Positions 18,194-26,836 are shown, counted from the stretch's first letter. The stretch: DNA of 64,000 nucleotides from Lachnospiraceae bacterium FE2018 (GCA_000702845.1 JNKK01000002.1:1-64000); one strand, 5' to 3'. Program-made: numbers and translations. Notes: generated by a model not told the origin, from the sequence alone.

Positions 18194-18865
18194 ATGAAGC
18201 AGCAGGATGATAATAACAACGATCAGAAAACAAACAGGCAAAAATATGATTCCAGAAAACCGGATTTTGTACGGGATCCAATGGCTGCATACGGAAATGA
18301 AGATCTGGGTCCCTACACGGTTGATGACTATATGAAACTGCCGGAGGATGTGCGCGTGGAACTGATCGACGGCTATTTTTATGATATGGCTTCGGCGCTT
18401 CCCCTGCACCAGCAGATTCTCGGACAATTATATATGCAGGTTTATAACTGTGTCGAGAAATCCGGCCGCAGCTGCGAAGTATATCTGGCACCGAGTGACG
18501 TGCAGCTGGACTGTGATATTTACACAATGGTGCAGCCGGATCTGTATGTGATCTGTGAGCTGCAGGATCCGAAGCAGCATGCCTTTCAGGGTGCGCCGGA
18601 ATTTGTTGTGGAAATTTTGTCACCGTCCACCCGCTCCCATGACAAGGTTCGCAAGTTCAGGAAATACCGGAATGCCGGTGTGAAGGAATACTGGATCATC
18701 GATCCGGAAAATCGGAAAGTAGTGGTGTTTGATTTTACCAGAAATCAGGAAGGTCATCGCGAAGAATATACATTTGAGGATACCATTCCGATCGGTGTAT
18801 CCGGCGGACACTGTGCAATTGATTTTGCAAAGATCGGCAGGAATATCCGGCGGTTCTATGAATGA
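18194..18865 (+). CDS. Uma2 family endonuclease-like protein, copy 1
   Basis: This 223-residue protein is of the Uma2 family (formerly DUF820), a PD-(D/E)XK nuclease-fold group of largely unknown role. Core motifs are intact: the helix with VELIDGYFYDM, VQPDLYVI carrying the catalytic Asp, FVVEILSPSTR carrying the Glu, and the basic helix that ends GVKEYWIIDPENR. I chose ATG 18194, preceded by AAAGGAG, over the in-frame ATGs at 18152 and 18173. It is the first of three tandem paralogues on the same strand. Whether it cuts DNA in vivo is unknown. Confidence 0.87.
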   Translation: MKQQDDNNNDQKTNRQKYDSRKPDFVRDPMAAYGNEDLGPYTVDDYMKLPEDVRVELIDGYFYDMASALPLHQQILGQLYMQVYNCVEKSGRSCEVYLAPSDVQLDCDIYTMVQPDLYVICELQDPKQHAFQGAPEFVVEILSPSTRSHDKVRKFRKYRNAGVKEYWIIDPENRKVVVFDFTRNQEGHREEYTFEDTIPIGVSGGHCAIDFAKIGRNIRRFYE

Positions 18866-18910
18866 AAAAGAACAATCGAGACTGATTTGCCAATTTATAA
18901 AGGGGAGAAC

Positions 18911-19555
18911 ATGGACTGGAAAGATCATGAGCAGCTTGAAAAACTGTACCGTGAGGCCGGAATCGTGCGCGATCCGGCAGAGGCATACAATCTGCCGGAG
19001 AAGGGACCGTATACCATTAAGGATTATTACGCGATACCGGAAGAGCGGCGGGTGGAACTGATTGACGGCGTTATTTATGATATGGCTGCGCCGGATTATA
19101 TCCACCAGCTGATTATCGGAGAAATGTTTGAGCAGATTAAGTCATGCATCAGAAGCCATAAATCATTATGCCGGGTTTTCGTTTCACCGTGCGATGTGCA
19201 GCCGGCAGGGGAAGACGACACGGTTGTGCAGCCGGACCTGATGGTCATATGCAGCAGAGAAAACTTAACACGCCGGCTGTACAGGGGTGCGCCGGCGTTT
19301 GTTATGGAGGTTCTTTCATCGACTACGCGCAGAAGAGATCTGGGACTGAAGCGGCAGAAATATATGACTTCCGGCGTACGGGAATACTGGATTGTGGATC
19401 CGGACAGCAGACAGGTGCTGGTATATGATTTTGATCATTCGGATGTGCCGGCGATTTATCCGTTTTCTGCGCAGATTCCGATCTTGATATCAGACGGGAA
19501 ATGTCAGATTGATTTTGCTGAAATCAGCGAAGCGATAGACGAATTAAATCTTTAG
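18911..19555 (+). CDS. Uma2 family endonuclease-like protein, copy 2
   Basis: This 214-residue paralogue of its neighbours starts in the same way (EQLEKLYREAGIVRDPAEAY) as copy 3. The Asp of VQPDLMVI, the Glu of FVMEVLSSTTR and the GVREYWIVDPDSR segment are kept. It diverges most in the middle region. ATG 18911 is set by GGGGAG just upstream; an in-frame TTG at 18887 is less likely. Spacing to copy 1 is 45 bases. Confidence 0.86.
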   Translation: MDWKDHEQLEKLYREAGIVRDPAEAYNLPEKGPYTIKDYYAIPEERRVELIDGVIYDMAAPDYIHQLIIGEMFEQIKSCIRSHKSLCRVFVSPCDVQPAGEDDTVVQPDLMVICSRENLTRRLYRGAPAFVMEVLSSTTRRRDLGLKRQKYMTSGVREYWIVDPDSRQVLVYDFDHSDVPAIYPFSAQIPILISDGKCQIDFAEISEAIDELNL

Positions 19556-19642
19556 CATGTGTCTGAGATCGACTTCCGGGCCGCAGCAGATTTTAAAGAT
19601 ACAGAACATTGGAAAAAACGTATAAGAATGCGGGGATAAAAG

Positions 19643-20290
19643 ATGGACAAGTATTATAATGAGCAGCTGGAGAAACTGTACCGTGAAGCCGGGATCGTAC
19701 GCGATCCGGCAGAGGCTTACAATCTGTCCGAGAAGGGACCATATACGATTGAGGACTATTATGCAATACCGGATGAACGGCGGGTCGAGCTGATTGACGG
19801 TGTTATTTATGACATGGCATCCGCCACAAGGACACATCAGCGGATTATCGGCCTAATGTACAGGCAGATGATTGATTGTATTGAGGAACATGACAAAAAT
19901 TGCGAGGTGTTTTTTGCGCCAAGTGATGTGCAGCTGGACAAGGATATCTGGACAATGGTACAGCCGGATCTTTTTGTTGTCTGCGAACCGACAGAACCGG
20001 GGGAACACGCGCATCAGGGCGCGCCGGCGTTTGTAGCAGAGGTGTTATCGCCGTCCAACCGGGCACATGACCTGATCCGGAAATTGTATAAATATAAGAA
20101 TGCCGGTGTGCGGGAGTACTGGGTGATTGATCCGGAAAACCGGATGATTCTGGTATATGATTTTGAAAAGGGAAAGCCGGTGCAGGAATATTCTTTTCAG
20201 GATACCATACCGGTTTTGATATCTGAGGGATGCTGTGAAGTGGATTTTGCCAGAATTGATGCATCGGTGGCAAGATATGGGTACAAATAA
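19643..20290 (+). CDS. Uma2 family endonuclease-like protein, copy 3
   Basis: This 215-residue protein has the full Uma2 motif set: VELIDGVIYDM, VQPDLFVV, FVAEVLSPSNR, GVREYWVIDPENR. Its N-terminus is nearly identical to copy 2 and its core is closer to copy 1. This pattern fits tandem duplication with later exchange. An 87-base spacer separates it from copy 2. A decayed fourth relative lies near 44936. No toxin, antitoxin or restriction gene adjoins it. Confidence 0.87.
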   Translation: MDKYYNEQLEKLYREAGIVRDPAEAYNLSEKGPYTIEDYYAIPDERRVELIDGVIYDMASATRTHQRIIGLMYRQMIDCIEEHDKNCEVFFAPSDVQLDKDIWTMVQPDLFVVCEPTEPGEHAHQGAPAFVAEVLSPSNRAHDLIRKLYKYKNAGVREYWVIDPENRMILVYDFEKGKPVQEYSFQDTIPVLISEGCCEVDFARIDASVARYGYK

Positions 20291-20306
20291 AGAAAACATA
20301 TCTGAA

Positions 20307-20342
20307 TTCAATCGCGATCTCTGATCCTGCTATGGCTGCTTT
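20307..20342. repeat. dispersed palindromic repeat, copy 2 (weak)
   Basis: TCAATCGCGATCTCTGATC near 20308 shares its first 13 bases with the copies near 3902 and 44850. The GC-rich tail is mostly lost, but GGCTG remains. Confidence 0.35.
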
Positions 20343-20362
20343 AGAATGCGCAAATTATTATA

Positions 20363-20391
20363 TTGACAGAAAGTGTTCAGTTTTGTAAGAT
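20363..20391 (+). promoter_or_regulatory. SigA-type promoter of cobalamin unit 3
   Basis: TTGACA (20363-20368), a 17-base spacer and TAAGAT (20386-20391) lie about 90 bases before the third aptamer. Confidence 0.65.
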
Positions 20392-20479
20392 AATCTGTAA
20401 TCATTTAGGATCATTCTGATCGTGAATCTGAATCAGTATGTGAATGGCTGTGAAAGTAAATTGAATATGTTTATACAAT

Positions 20480-20675
20480 AATGCCTCAGTGCCTGCCTGC
20501 TGATTTTGTAAACGGGATCTGCCGGCGGGGTAAAAGGGAATCAGGTGCAAATCCTGAGCGATCCGGTCACTGTAAACAGGGAGTCTTCCGCAATGAGTGC
20601 CATTGTATGCGCAGCGCATATGAGAAGGCGCGGAAAAGATGAAGATCTGTAAGCCAGGAAACCTGCTGAAGCATT
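20480..20675 (+). promoter_or_regulatory. cobalamin riboswitch 3
   Basis: The core sequences AGGGAATCAGGTGCAAATCC, GATCCGGTCACTGTAAACAG and B12 box AAGCCAGGAAACCTGC are almost the same as in riboswitch 1. P1 forms from AATGCCTCAG (20480-20489) and CTGAAGCATT (20666-20675). It controls the lipoprotein CbiK and probably the long operon behind it. Confidence 0.93.
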
Positions 20676-20744
20676 TGTGGATATGCTTCCGGAGAAAGCA
20701 GATGACGCATCGGCCGTAGTGTTTTGTTGTGGTTGTTTTGTTTT

Positions 20745-20784
20745 GCAGAAAACCTGCTCTTCTTCGGGAGAGCAGGTTTTCTGC
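20745..20784 (+). terminator. riboswitch 3 expression-platform terminator
   Basis: A perfect 16-bp inverted repeat, GCAGAAAACCTGCTCT (20745-20760) and AGAGCAGGTTTTCTGC (20769-20784), encloses an 8-base loop. The four Ts fall inside the 3' arm. It matches the riboswitch 1 terminator in position and sequence. Confidence 0.85.
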
Positions 20785-20926
20785 GCGTTAGCATTGAGCC
20801 ATGTAAAGACAGGATGGCAGACGTGCAGAAACCGAATGTGCTGCTGTACTTGCCGGAATGCCGGTACATTCTGCAGGTTTCAGTATATAACTACATTTTA
20901 TTATTATTGCAGGAGGAAACGTTAAA

Positions 20927-22252
20927 ATGAAAAAGAAAATTGTTGCAGTATTAATGGCTGCAGTTCTCGGAACAGCTATGCTGGCCGGCTGCGGCGGAAG
21001 CAGCTCATCCAGCAGTGCGGCAAGCGAAGCAGCTTCTGAAGCGGCATCTGAAGCAGCAGAAGCTGTATCCGAAGCAGCAGAAGAAGCAGCATCTGAAGCA
21101 GAAGAGGCTGTCTCTGAGGCAGCTGAGTCTGAAGCAGCTGAGGCAGAGTCCGAAGCAGCGGAAGAGGGCGGCGATGACCAGGCAAAGGCTGACGAAGTGG
21201 CAGCGCTGATCGACGCAATTTATGTTCAGGAAAGAACTGACGAGACAGATGCACAGTGCGAAGCTGCAAAGGCTGCATGGGATGCTCTGACTGACGAGCA
21301 GAAAGAACTGGTAGAAGGCGAATTCGCTGATCCGGATTATTTTGGAAGAGACACAGGTATTGTAGATGAAGATGACCCGAGAAACGGGGACGACATCGGA
21401 GAGAATGAAATTCTGGTTGTCAGCTTTGGAACATCGTTTAATGACAGCCGCGCAACGGATATCAAGGGAATTGAGGACACACTTCAGGAAGCTTTCCCGG
21501 ACTGGGCAGTCAGACGTGCATTTACCGCTCAGATCATCATCAACCACATACAGGCAAGAGATGGCGAGAAGATTGATAACGTTGATCAGGCGCTGCAGCG
21601 TGCAGTTGACAACGGCGTCAAGAATCTTGTTGTTCAGCCGACCCATCTGATGCATGGTGCTGAGTACGATGAGCTGGTCGGCGTTCTTGAGGGATATCAG
21701 GACAAGTTTGAGAGTGTTGCAGTTGCCGAGCCGCTTCTGGGCGAAGTCGGCGAGGATGCAACGGTTATCAATGATGACAAGAAGGCAGTTGCAGAAGCAG
21801 TTGTAGCAGAGGCGGTTGCAGAAACAACATTTGAAGACCTTGACGCGGTAAAAGAAGATGGTACCGCATTTGTATTCATGGGTCACGGTACTTCTCATGT
21901 TGCAAATGTTACTTACAGCCAGATGCAGACACAGATGAGTGAACTCGGTTATGATAACGTATTCATCGGCACAGTTGAAGGTGAGCCGGAAGAAACAGCC
22001 TGTGATAAGGTAATTGAAAAAGTCAAAGAAGCAGGATATACAAAGGTTATCCTTCGTCCGCTGATGGTTGTTGCAGGCGACCATGCGAACAACGATATGG
22101 CAGATCTGGATGATGAGGAGTCCTGGATCTCCCAGTTTGATGCATCAGGTGCATTTGAGTCCATTGACACCCAGATCGCAGGTCTCGGCCGCATTGATGC
22201 AGTTGAACAGCTCTATGTCGCGCACACACAGGCAGCCATTGATGCAATGTAA
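20927..22252 (+). CDS. extracytoplasmic CbiK-like cobaltochelatase (lipoprotein)
   Basis: The 441-residue protein begins with a lipoprotein signal (lipobox LAGC, Cys about 22), followed by an Ala/Glu/Ser-rich helical linker and a small helical segment to about 150. From about 158 it is a full CbiK-type chelatase domain starting ILVVSFGTSFND. CbiK inserts Co2+ into sirohydrochlorin in the anaerobic cobalamin pathway. The metal-site residues known from the family are kept: H240 in PTHLMHG, E351 in GTVEGE, and H386 in AGDHANND. The lipid anchor places it outside the membrane, like the periplasmic CbiK of Desulfovibrio. There it cannot meet cytoplasmic sirohydrochlorin unless that is exported, so it may act on imported tetrapyrroles or carry metal or heme. 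The start follows GGAGGAAA. Directly controlled by riboswitch 3. Confidence 0.88.
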   Translation: MKKKIVAVLMAAVLGTAMLAGCGGSSSSSSAASEAASEAASEAAEAVSEAAEEAASEAEEAVSEAAESEAAEAESEAAEEGGDDQAKADEVAALIDAIYVQERTDETDAQCEAAKAAWDALTDEQKELVEGEFADPDYFGRDTGIVDEDDPRNGDDIGENEILVVSFGTSFNDSRATDIKGIEDTLQEAFPDWAVRRAFTAQIIINHIQARDGEKIDNVDQALQRAVDNGVKNLVVQPTHLMHGAEYDELVGVLEGYQDKFESVAVAEPLLGEVGEDATVINDDKKAVAEAVVAEAVAETTFEDLDAVKEDGTAFVFMGHGTSHVANVTYSQMQTQMSELGYDNVFIGTVEGEPEETACDKVIEKVKEAGYTKVILRPLMVVAGDHANNDMADLDDEESWISQFDASGAFESIDTQIAGLGRIDAVEQLYVAHTQAAIDAM

Positions 22253-22316
22253 TCGCTTTGATGCTTTTGGAATCGCAGTCATGTTTTGAAAGAGAAGACG
22301 TTTCGAAACGTTTTGC

Positions 22317-22355
22317 GGCAGAGCGGGATCGTACAAAACGATCCCGCTTCCGCTG
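22317..22355 (+). terminator. hairpin after lipoprotein CbiK
   Basis: AGCGGGATCGT (22322-22332) pairs with ACGATCCCGCT (22338-22348), and the flanks extend the pairing. The following sequence is not T-rich, so it may be an RNA-processing or partial termination hairpin rather than a full terminator. Confidence 0.5.
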
Positions 22356-22433
22356 TTTACAGAAACAGCAATATGAGAGATATTCTTTCCTGACTGCGTG
22401 TGCTGCCGGTCCGGCAGCAGAATGGAGTATATT

Positions 22434-23030
22434 ATGAAAAAAAGAATAGCAGCTGTGATGCTTGCAGCTGTTCTGGGAACCGGTATACTAGCCGGCTGCG
22501 GTTCTGACGGATCTTCTGCGCAGAGTACGGCAGCACCGGCTGCCACATCCGAAACGGAAGAAACTGCTGAAGAAGCAGGATCCGAAGCGGAAGAAGCCGG
22601 CCAAGAAGCTGTATCTGAAGCGGAGGAAACCAAAGCGGAAGCGGCTGCACCGGTTGAAGACGGTGTTTATCTGGCGGAATTTAAGTCTGACAGTTCCATG
22701 TTTCATGTGAATGAGACAAAAGACGGAAAAGGTATTCTGACGGTTGGGGACGGGAAAATGACAATCCATATCACACTGGCATCGAAAAAGATTGTCAACC
22801 TGTATCCTGGTCTGTCTGAAGATGCAAAGAAAGATGGCGCAGAACTGCTGCAGCCGACAGAAGATGAAGTAACTTACAGTGACGGAACAACCGATGTTGT
22901 TTACGGATTTGATCTTCCTGTTCCGGTACTGGACGAGGAGTTTGACTGTGCGCTGGTCGGAACCAAGGGAAAATGGTATGACCACAAGGTTATCGTAAGC
23001 AATCCGGAGCCATACACCGAGGAATCATAA
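22434..23030 (+). CDS. small lipoprotein with one type B domain
   Basis: This 198-residue lipoprotein (lipobox LAGC) has an acidic Ala/Glu linker (about 25-75) and one type B domain (76-195). The domain opens VEDGVYLAEF, has a SMFHV segment and a conserved-looking NLYPG turn, and ends with KGKWYDHKV, as in the next gene. The fold looks like an all-beta ligand-binding module of the kind seen in NEAT heme-binding domains, but I could not establish homology. ATG 22434 follows GGAG at a 6-base spacing. It lies between the lipoprotein chelatase and the membrane-anchored A/B protein, suggesting a relay outside the cell. Confidence 0.75.
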   Translation: MKKRIAAVMLAAVLGTGILAGCGSDGSSAQSTAAPAATSETEETAEEAGSEAEEAGQEAVSEAEETKAEAAAPVEDGVYLAEFKSDSSMFHVNETKDGKGILTVGDGKMTIHITLASKKIVNLYPGLSEDAKKDGAELLQPTEDEVTYSDGTTDVVYGFDLPVPVLDEEFDCALVGTKGKWYDHKVIVSNPEPYTEES

Positions 23031-23072
23031 TCATTCTGAAATCGTTTTATATATATGAACTGAACCGGCTTC

Positions 23073-23116
23073 AATGCTGCAGCATGATCCACACTGATGT
23101 TTCATGCTGCAGCATT
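23073..23116 (+). terminator. perfect 15-bp inverted repeat, probable terminator
   Basis: AATGCTGCAGCATGA (23073-23087) and TCATGCTGCAGCATT (23102-23116) are perfect complements, followed by TTTAAAT. It probably ends or reduces transcription after the small lipoprotein gene. Confidence 0.7.
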
Positions 23117-23291
23117 TTAAATCGAAGAGAGTACACTTCGGGTTCTTAAATGGAAAAATGAAATAAAGGCAGATATTCAAGAGAAGACAGCAAAAAGATC
23201 CGCAGTGATCTTGTACCAGCTATGGTATAATGTCTGAAATGGCGTGATTTTTCGCATTTATATGGGAATCCAAATGAAACGGAGCGAGACT

Positions 23292-24518
23292 ATGCGAAGC
23301 GGAAAGCGACAGAAAATAAAAGGAAATGCGTTCTGGTTGTTTATGATCTGTTCTGCGGCAGTCTGTCTTTTGTATGTTTTTTCCGCGCTGCGGGTTCAGG
23401 CGGATGACCTCGCTGATCAGACACAGCCGAAGAACGGGATATCAGATGCCGATAAGGTTGTATCTTATGGAATGATGCCGGTCGACGGCAGCTTTGTCCG
23501 GGATGGAACTTATGAAGTTGACGTGCGGTCCAGTTCAAAATATTTCCGGATTGCAGGTGCGAATCTTTTTGTATCTGACGGAAGGATGCAGGTGGAAATC
23601 ATTCTGGACAGCACGGCGTATCTGTATGTATATGCCGGCTCAGCCGGGGATGCTTCCGCAGCAGACCGGAAGGATTATATTGAACTGGAAAAAACAGAAG
23701 CCGGCACTTCATTTACAATGGATGTGGCTGCATTAAATCAGGCATTTCCATGCGCGGCATTTAGTAAAAAAAGAGAGAAATGGTATGACCGCGCACTGCT
23801 GATCGATGCATCATCGCTTCCGTCAGATGCACTAAGCGTGACACTTCCGGATTATGGTCTTCTGGAGGACGCGCTGCAGGCCTATGAAGAAACAAATCCG
23901 GATGAAGTAAAAGCGGCGCGGGAGGCATATTTTTCGACTGACAATAAAGATGAAAGCGATCAGCAGGAGGCAGACAAAAATACAGCAGCAGGTAAAAATA
24001 CCGGATCAGAGGAAAACGGTGCGCAGGTCATAGAATTGATGAATTCTGAGATGATGGCATCGATTCAGGAGGCAGTCCCGGTTAATCTGACAGATGGCGA
24101 ATACGCGATTGAAGTGACCATGACCGGAGGCAGCGGAAGGGCGAGCATCAGTTCTCCGACCTGGCTGATTGTGCAGGACGGCAGAGCGTTTGCAAAGCTG
24201 CTGTGGAGCAGTACTTATTATGATTATATGATCGTAGGAGACCGGAAGTATCTGAACCAGACGAAAGACGGCGGAAACTCCACATTTATCATTCCGGTAA
24301 CATCGCTGAATGAACCGATGGAGGTTGTAGCAGATACGACGGCAATGGGAGATCCGGTTGCAATTGATTATGTGCTTACATTTTATGAAGATACGATCGG
24401 CAGTAAAAATCAGATTCCGCAGGAAGCGGCTAAAAAGGTATTGATTTCTGCGTTGATTATTATGGCTGCCGGCGGCATCATTAATCATTTTGTAAAGAAA
24501 AAGCGGATCGGTGCGTGA
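23292..24518 (+). CDS. membrane-anchored surface protein with type B and type A domains
   Basis: The 408-residue protein has an N-terminal signal or membrane segment (residues about 13-36), a type B domain (69-180) with AYLYVYAG and KREKWYDRA, an acidic linker, a type A domain (265-370) opening LTDGEYAIEVTMTGGSGR, and a C-terminal membrane helix (about 383-402) with a Lys/Arg tail. That layout puts both domains outside the cell, fixed to the membrane. Its A domain lacks the Cys and His seen in other A domains, so it may bind differently or be structural. GGAG before ATG 23292 sets the start. The cbiL gene follows after 30 bases. Function is inferred only from context. Confidence 0.75.
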   Translation: MRSGKRQKIKGNAFWLFMICSAAVCLLYVFSALRVQADDLADQTQPKNGISDADKVVSYGMMPVDGSFVRDGTYEVDVRSSSKYFRIAGANLFVSDGRMQVEIILDSTAYLYVYAGSAGDASAADRKDYIELEKTEAGTSFTMDVAALNQAFPCAAFSKKREKWYDRALLIDASSLPSDALSVTLPDYGLLEDALQAYEETNPDEVKAAREAYFSTDNKDESDQQEADKNTAAGKNTGSEENGAQVIELMNSEMMASIQEAVPVNLTDGEYAIEVTMTGGSGRASISSPTWLIVQDGRAFAKLLWSSTYYDYMIVGDRKYLNQTKDGGNSTFIIPVTSLNEPMEVVADTTAMGDPVAIDYVLTFYEDTIGSKNQIPQEAAKKVLISALIIMAAGGIINHFVKKKRIGA

Positions 24519-24548
24519 CAAATAAAATATTGAGGAGGAAGGATACTG

Positions 24549-25241
24549 ATGAAGGGGATTGCATATGGCGTTGGCGTAGGACCGGGAGATCCGGAACTGA
24601 TGACATTGAAGGCATGCCGCCTGATCAGGGAGAACCGTGTGATTGCAGTGCCGGGACAGGACCCAATGAAAGCTGTCGCATATAAGATTGCGGTGCAGGC
24701 TGTTCCGGAACTTGCCGGCAAGGAATTGATTGCGATTGACATGCCGATGGTAATGGACCGGAAAAAGCAGGCGGAAGCGCACAGACGCGGCGCAGAGCAG
24801 ATTGCGGATTACCTTGCGAAAGGCGAAAATGTCGTATATCTGACACTTGGTGATTCAACTGTCTACTGCACATTTACTTATCTGCAGCATATTTTGGAGG
24901 AGGAAGGATATCAGACAGAACTGGTCAATGGCATTCCTTCTTTCTGCGCGGCAGCGGCAAGACTGAATATCCCGCTCGTGGAGTGGAACGAACAGCTGCA
25001 TGTGGTTCCGGTTGCACATAAGACAGATGTGAAGCTGGATCAGCCCGGACAGTACGTTCTGATGAAATCGGCGAGCCACATGAAGGAAATCAAGGAACGC
25101 CTGAAAGAGAGCGGCCGCGATGTACAGGTTGTAGAAAACTGCAGTATGCAGGATGAAAAGATTTACCGCAGCGTGGACGAGATACCGGATGACGCGGGGT
25201 ATTTCTCGCTGATTTTAGCAAAAGAAAAGAAAGAAGTATGA
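24549..25241 (+). CDS. cbiL: cobalt-factor II / precorrin-2 C20-methyltransferase CbiL
   Basis: This 230-residue S-adenosylmethionine-dependent methyltransferase is of the tetrapyrrole methylase fold. It opens with GVGVGPGDPELMTLKA, the glycine-rich SAM loop of the CbiL/CobI group. Other family signs are YLTLGDSTVYCTF, where the DST replaces the usual GDP/GNP element as in CbiL/CobI, and VNGIPSFCAAAARL. It adds the C20 methyl to cobalt-factor II to give cobalt-factor III, directly after CbiK. A strong AGGAGGAAGG precedes the start. Its stop codon overlaps the start of the next ABC ATPase gene (ATGA), so the two are translationally coupled. No later corrin-ring genes are in this window. Confidence 0.92.
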   Translation: MKGIAYGVGVGPGDPELMTLKACRLIRENRVIAVPGQDPMKAVAYKIAVQAVPELAGKELIAIDMPMVMDRKKQAEAHRRGAEQIADYLAKGENVVYLTLGDSTVYCTFTYLQHILEEEGYQTELVNGIPSFCAAAARLNIPLVEWNEQLHVVPVAHKTDVKLDQPGQYVLMKSASHMKEIKERLKESGRDVQVVENCSMQDEKIYRSVDEIPDDAGYFSLILAKEKKEV

Positions 25242-26071
25242 TCAAGTTACAGAATCTGACGAAGAAATTCGGGAATTTTACAGCGGTAGATCATATTGAT
25301 CTGCAGATTGAGACGGGTGAGTTTTTCGGGCTGCTCGGCCCGAACGGCGCCGGGAAGACGACGACGATCAGTATGATGTCGACGGTACTGCTTCCGACGG
25401 AAGGAAGTGTCAGCATCGACGGAGCTGTTCTGAGTCGTAAGGCATCCCGGGAGAAGCAGAAGCTTTCTGTCATCACGCAGGAGTTTTCCATGCGGCAGGA
25501 TATGACGATCGATGAAGTGATGGAGTATCAGGGCAGGCTGTATTTTCTTCCAAAGAAAGTGATTCGTCAGAAGACTGAGGAGCTGTTGGATTTTGTCGGA
25601 TTGCTGCAGTTCCGGAAGCGGATTGTGCGGCATCTGTCAGGCGGCATGAAGCGCAAGGTTATGATTTGCAGAGCGTTGATGACAGACCCGGAAATCTTAC
25701 TTCTGGATGAGCCGACAGCGGGAATGGATGCCGTCTCCCGCCGCCAGATGTGGAATCTGCTGCGCCAGCTGAACGGACAGAATATGACAATTGTTCTGAC
25801 AACTCATTTTATTGATGAGGCGCAGGCACTCTGCGGCCGTGTTGCCCTTATGAATCAGGGAAAGCTGGAGCAGATTGATACGCCTGACAATCTGATAGCA
25901 GAGCTGGGTGTTTTTGCCGTTGACGAGCCCTCGGAAGAGATGCTGCACAGTAAATATTTTCACACAAGAGAAGAGGCAATTGCGTATTTGTCGCAGGCGG
26001 GCGGTCACGCGTCACTGCGCCGCACGACGCTGGAGGATGTATTTGTGGAGCGAGTCGGGCGCCGGCTGTAA
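25238..26071 (+). CDS. ABC-2 type transporter ATP-binding protein
   Basis: The 277-residue ATPase is of the daunorubicin/Nod type. It has Walker A GPNGAGKTT, signature LSGGMKRKV, Walker B LLLDEPTAGMD and switch His TTHFIDEA. Such ATPases work with ABC-2 membrane proteins, most often in export. The permease gene follows after 17 bases. It starts inside the cbiL stop codon (ATGA overlap), tying it to corrinoid synthesis. The cargo is not known; a tetrapyrrole intermediate or a surface molecule are both possible. Confidence 0.92.
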   Translation: MIKLQNLTKKFGNFTAVDHIDLQIETGEFFGLLGPNGAGKTTTISMMSTVLLPTEGSVSIDGAVLSRKASREKQKLSVITQEFSMRQDMTIDEVMEYQGRLYFLPKKVIRQKTEELLDFVGLLQFRKRIVRHLSGGMKRKVMICRALMTDPEILLLDEPTAGMDAVSRRQMWNLLRQLNGQNMTIVLTTHFIDEAQALCGRVALMNQGKLEQIDTPDNLIAELGVFAVDEPSEEMLHSKYFHTREEAIAYLSQAGGHASLRRTTLEDVFVERVGRRL

Positions 26072-26088
26072 AGAAAAGAGGAGACAAA

Positions 26089-26820
26089 ATGGGCATCATC
26101 ACAGTGCTATGGGAGAAATGGACAGAATTCCGGCGTGATTTCTACAAAATTACGCTGGCAGCCATGATCTCTCCGCTGATGTACCTGATTATTTTCGGAT
26201 TTGGAATTCAGACCACTTCCCACGGAGAGCCATATCTGCAGTTTCTGATTCCGGGCATTGTCGCAATGTCGACGATGACCGGAAGCTTCAGTGCTGTGGC
26301 GCAGAATATGAGCGTCCAGCGGCTATATGAAAAGGCACTGGATCAGGTAATGGTTTCGCCGACACCGCTGTGGCAGTTTATCGTCGGACAGATTATCGGC
26401 GGAAGTCTGCGCGGCATGTACGCGGGATGTGTGATCATGCTGCTGACACTGCCGATTCAGACAAATCTGATTTATAACGGATGGTCGTTTTTGATGATGT
26501 TTTTGAACGGGACTGTCTTTTCGACGATTGCGCTGGTGCTTTCTTTTTTGGCGAAAAGCTATTCGGATGCGCCCCGTTACACGTCCTATATCATCATGCC
26601 GATGTCATTTCTTTGCAATACGTTTTTTTCGACTGACCAGATGCCGGGCGGATTCCGGCAGATTGTGGCGGCAATGCCTCTCTCTCAGGCGAGCAGAACG
26701 ATCCGAAGTATTTCGATCGGAGATAATCCGGGCATATGGGGATATGTGATTCAAATGGTATATCTCGTGATATTCTCACTGATCTCATTTGGATTTATTT
26801 ATAAAAAGAAAAATCTGTAA
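26089..26820 (+). CDS. ABC-2 type transporter permease
   Basis: The 243-residue membrane protein has six hydrophobic segments and the ABC-2 permease signature region near residues 80-115 (SVQRLYEKALDQVMVSP, PLWQFIVGQIIGG). It would form the channel for the ATPase encoded just upstream. The gene lies between cbiL and cobA-hemD, with short spacers on both sides, so it is part of the same operon. Export of a tetrapyrrole to the outside chelatase is one speculative role. Confidence 0.9.
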   Translation: MGIITVLWEKWTEFRRDFYKITLAAMISPLMYLIIFGFGIQTTSHGEPYLQFLIPGIVAMSTMTGSFSAVAQNMSVQRLYEKALDQVMVSPTPLWQFIVGQIIGGSLRGMYAGCVIMLLTLPIQTNLIYNGWSFLMMFLNGTVFSTIALVLSFLAKSYSDAPRYTSYIIMPMSFLCNTFFSTDQMPGGFRQIVAAMPLSQASRTIRSISIGDNPGIWGYVIQMVYLVIFSLISFGFIYKKKNL

Positions 26821-26836
26821 TAAATGAGGAAACCTT

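Noticed and set aside
21005-22084. A 359-codon open frame on the minus strand
   Set aside because: It is antisense to the lipoprotein CbiK, whose family motifs, lipobox and ribosome-binding site are clear. The antisense product is rich in Cys and Phe and matches nothing known to me.
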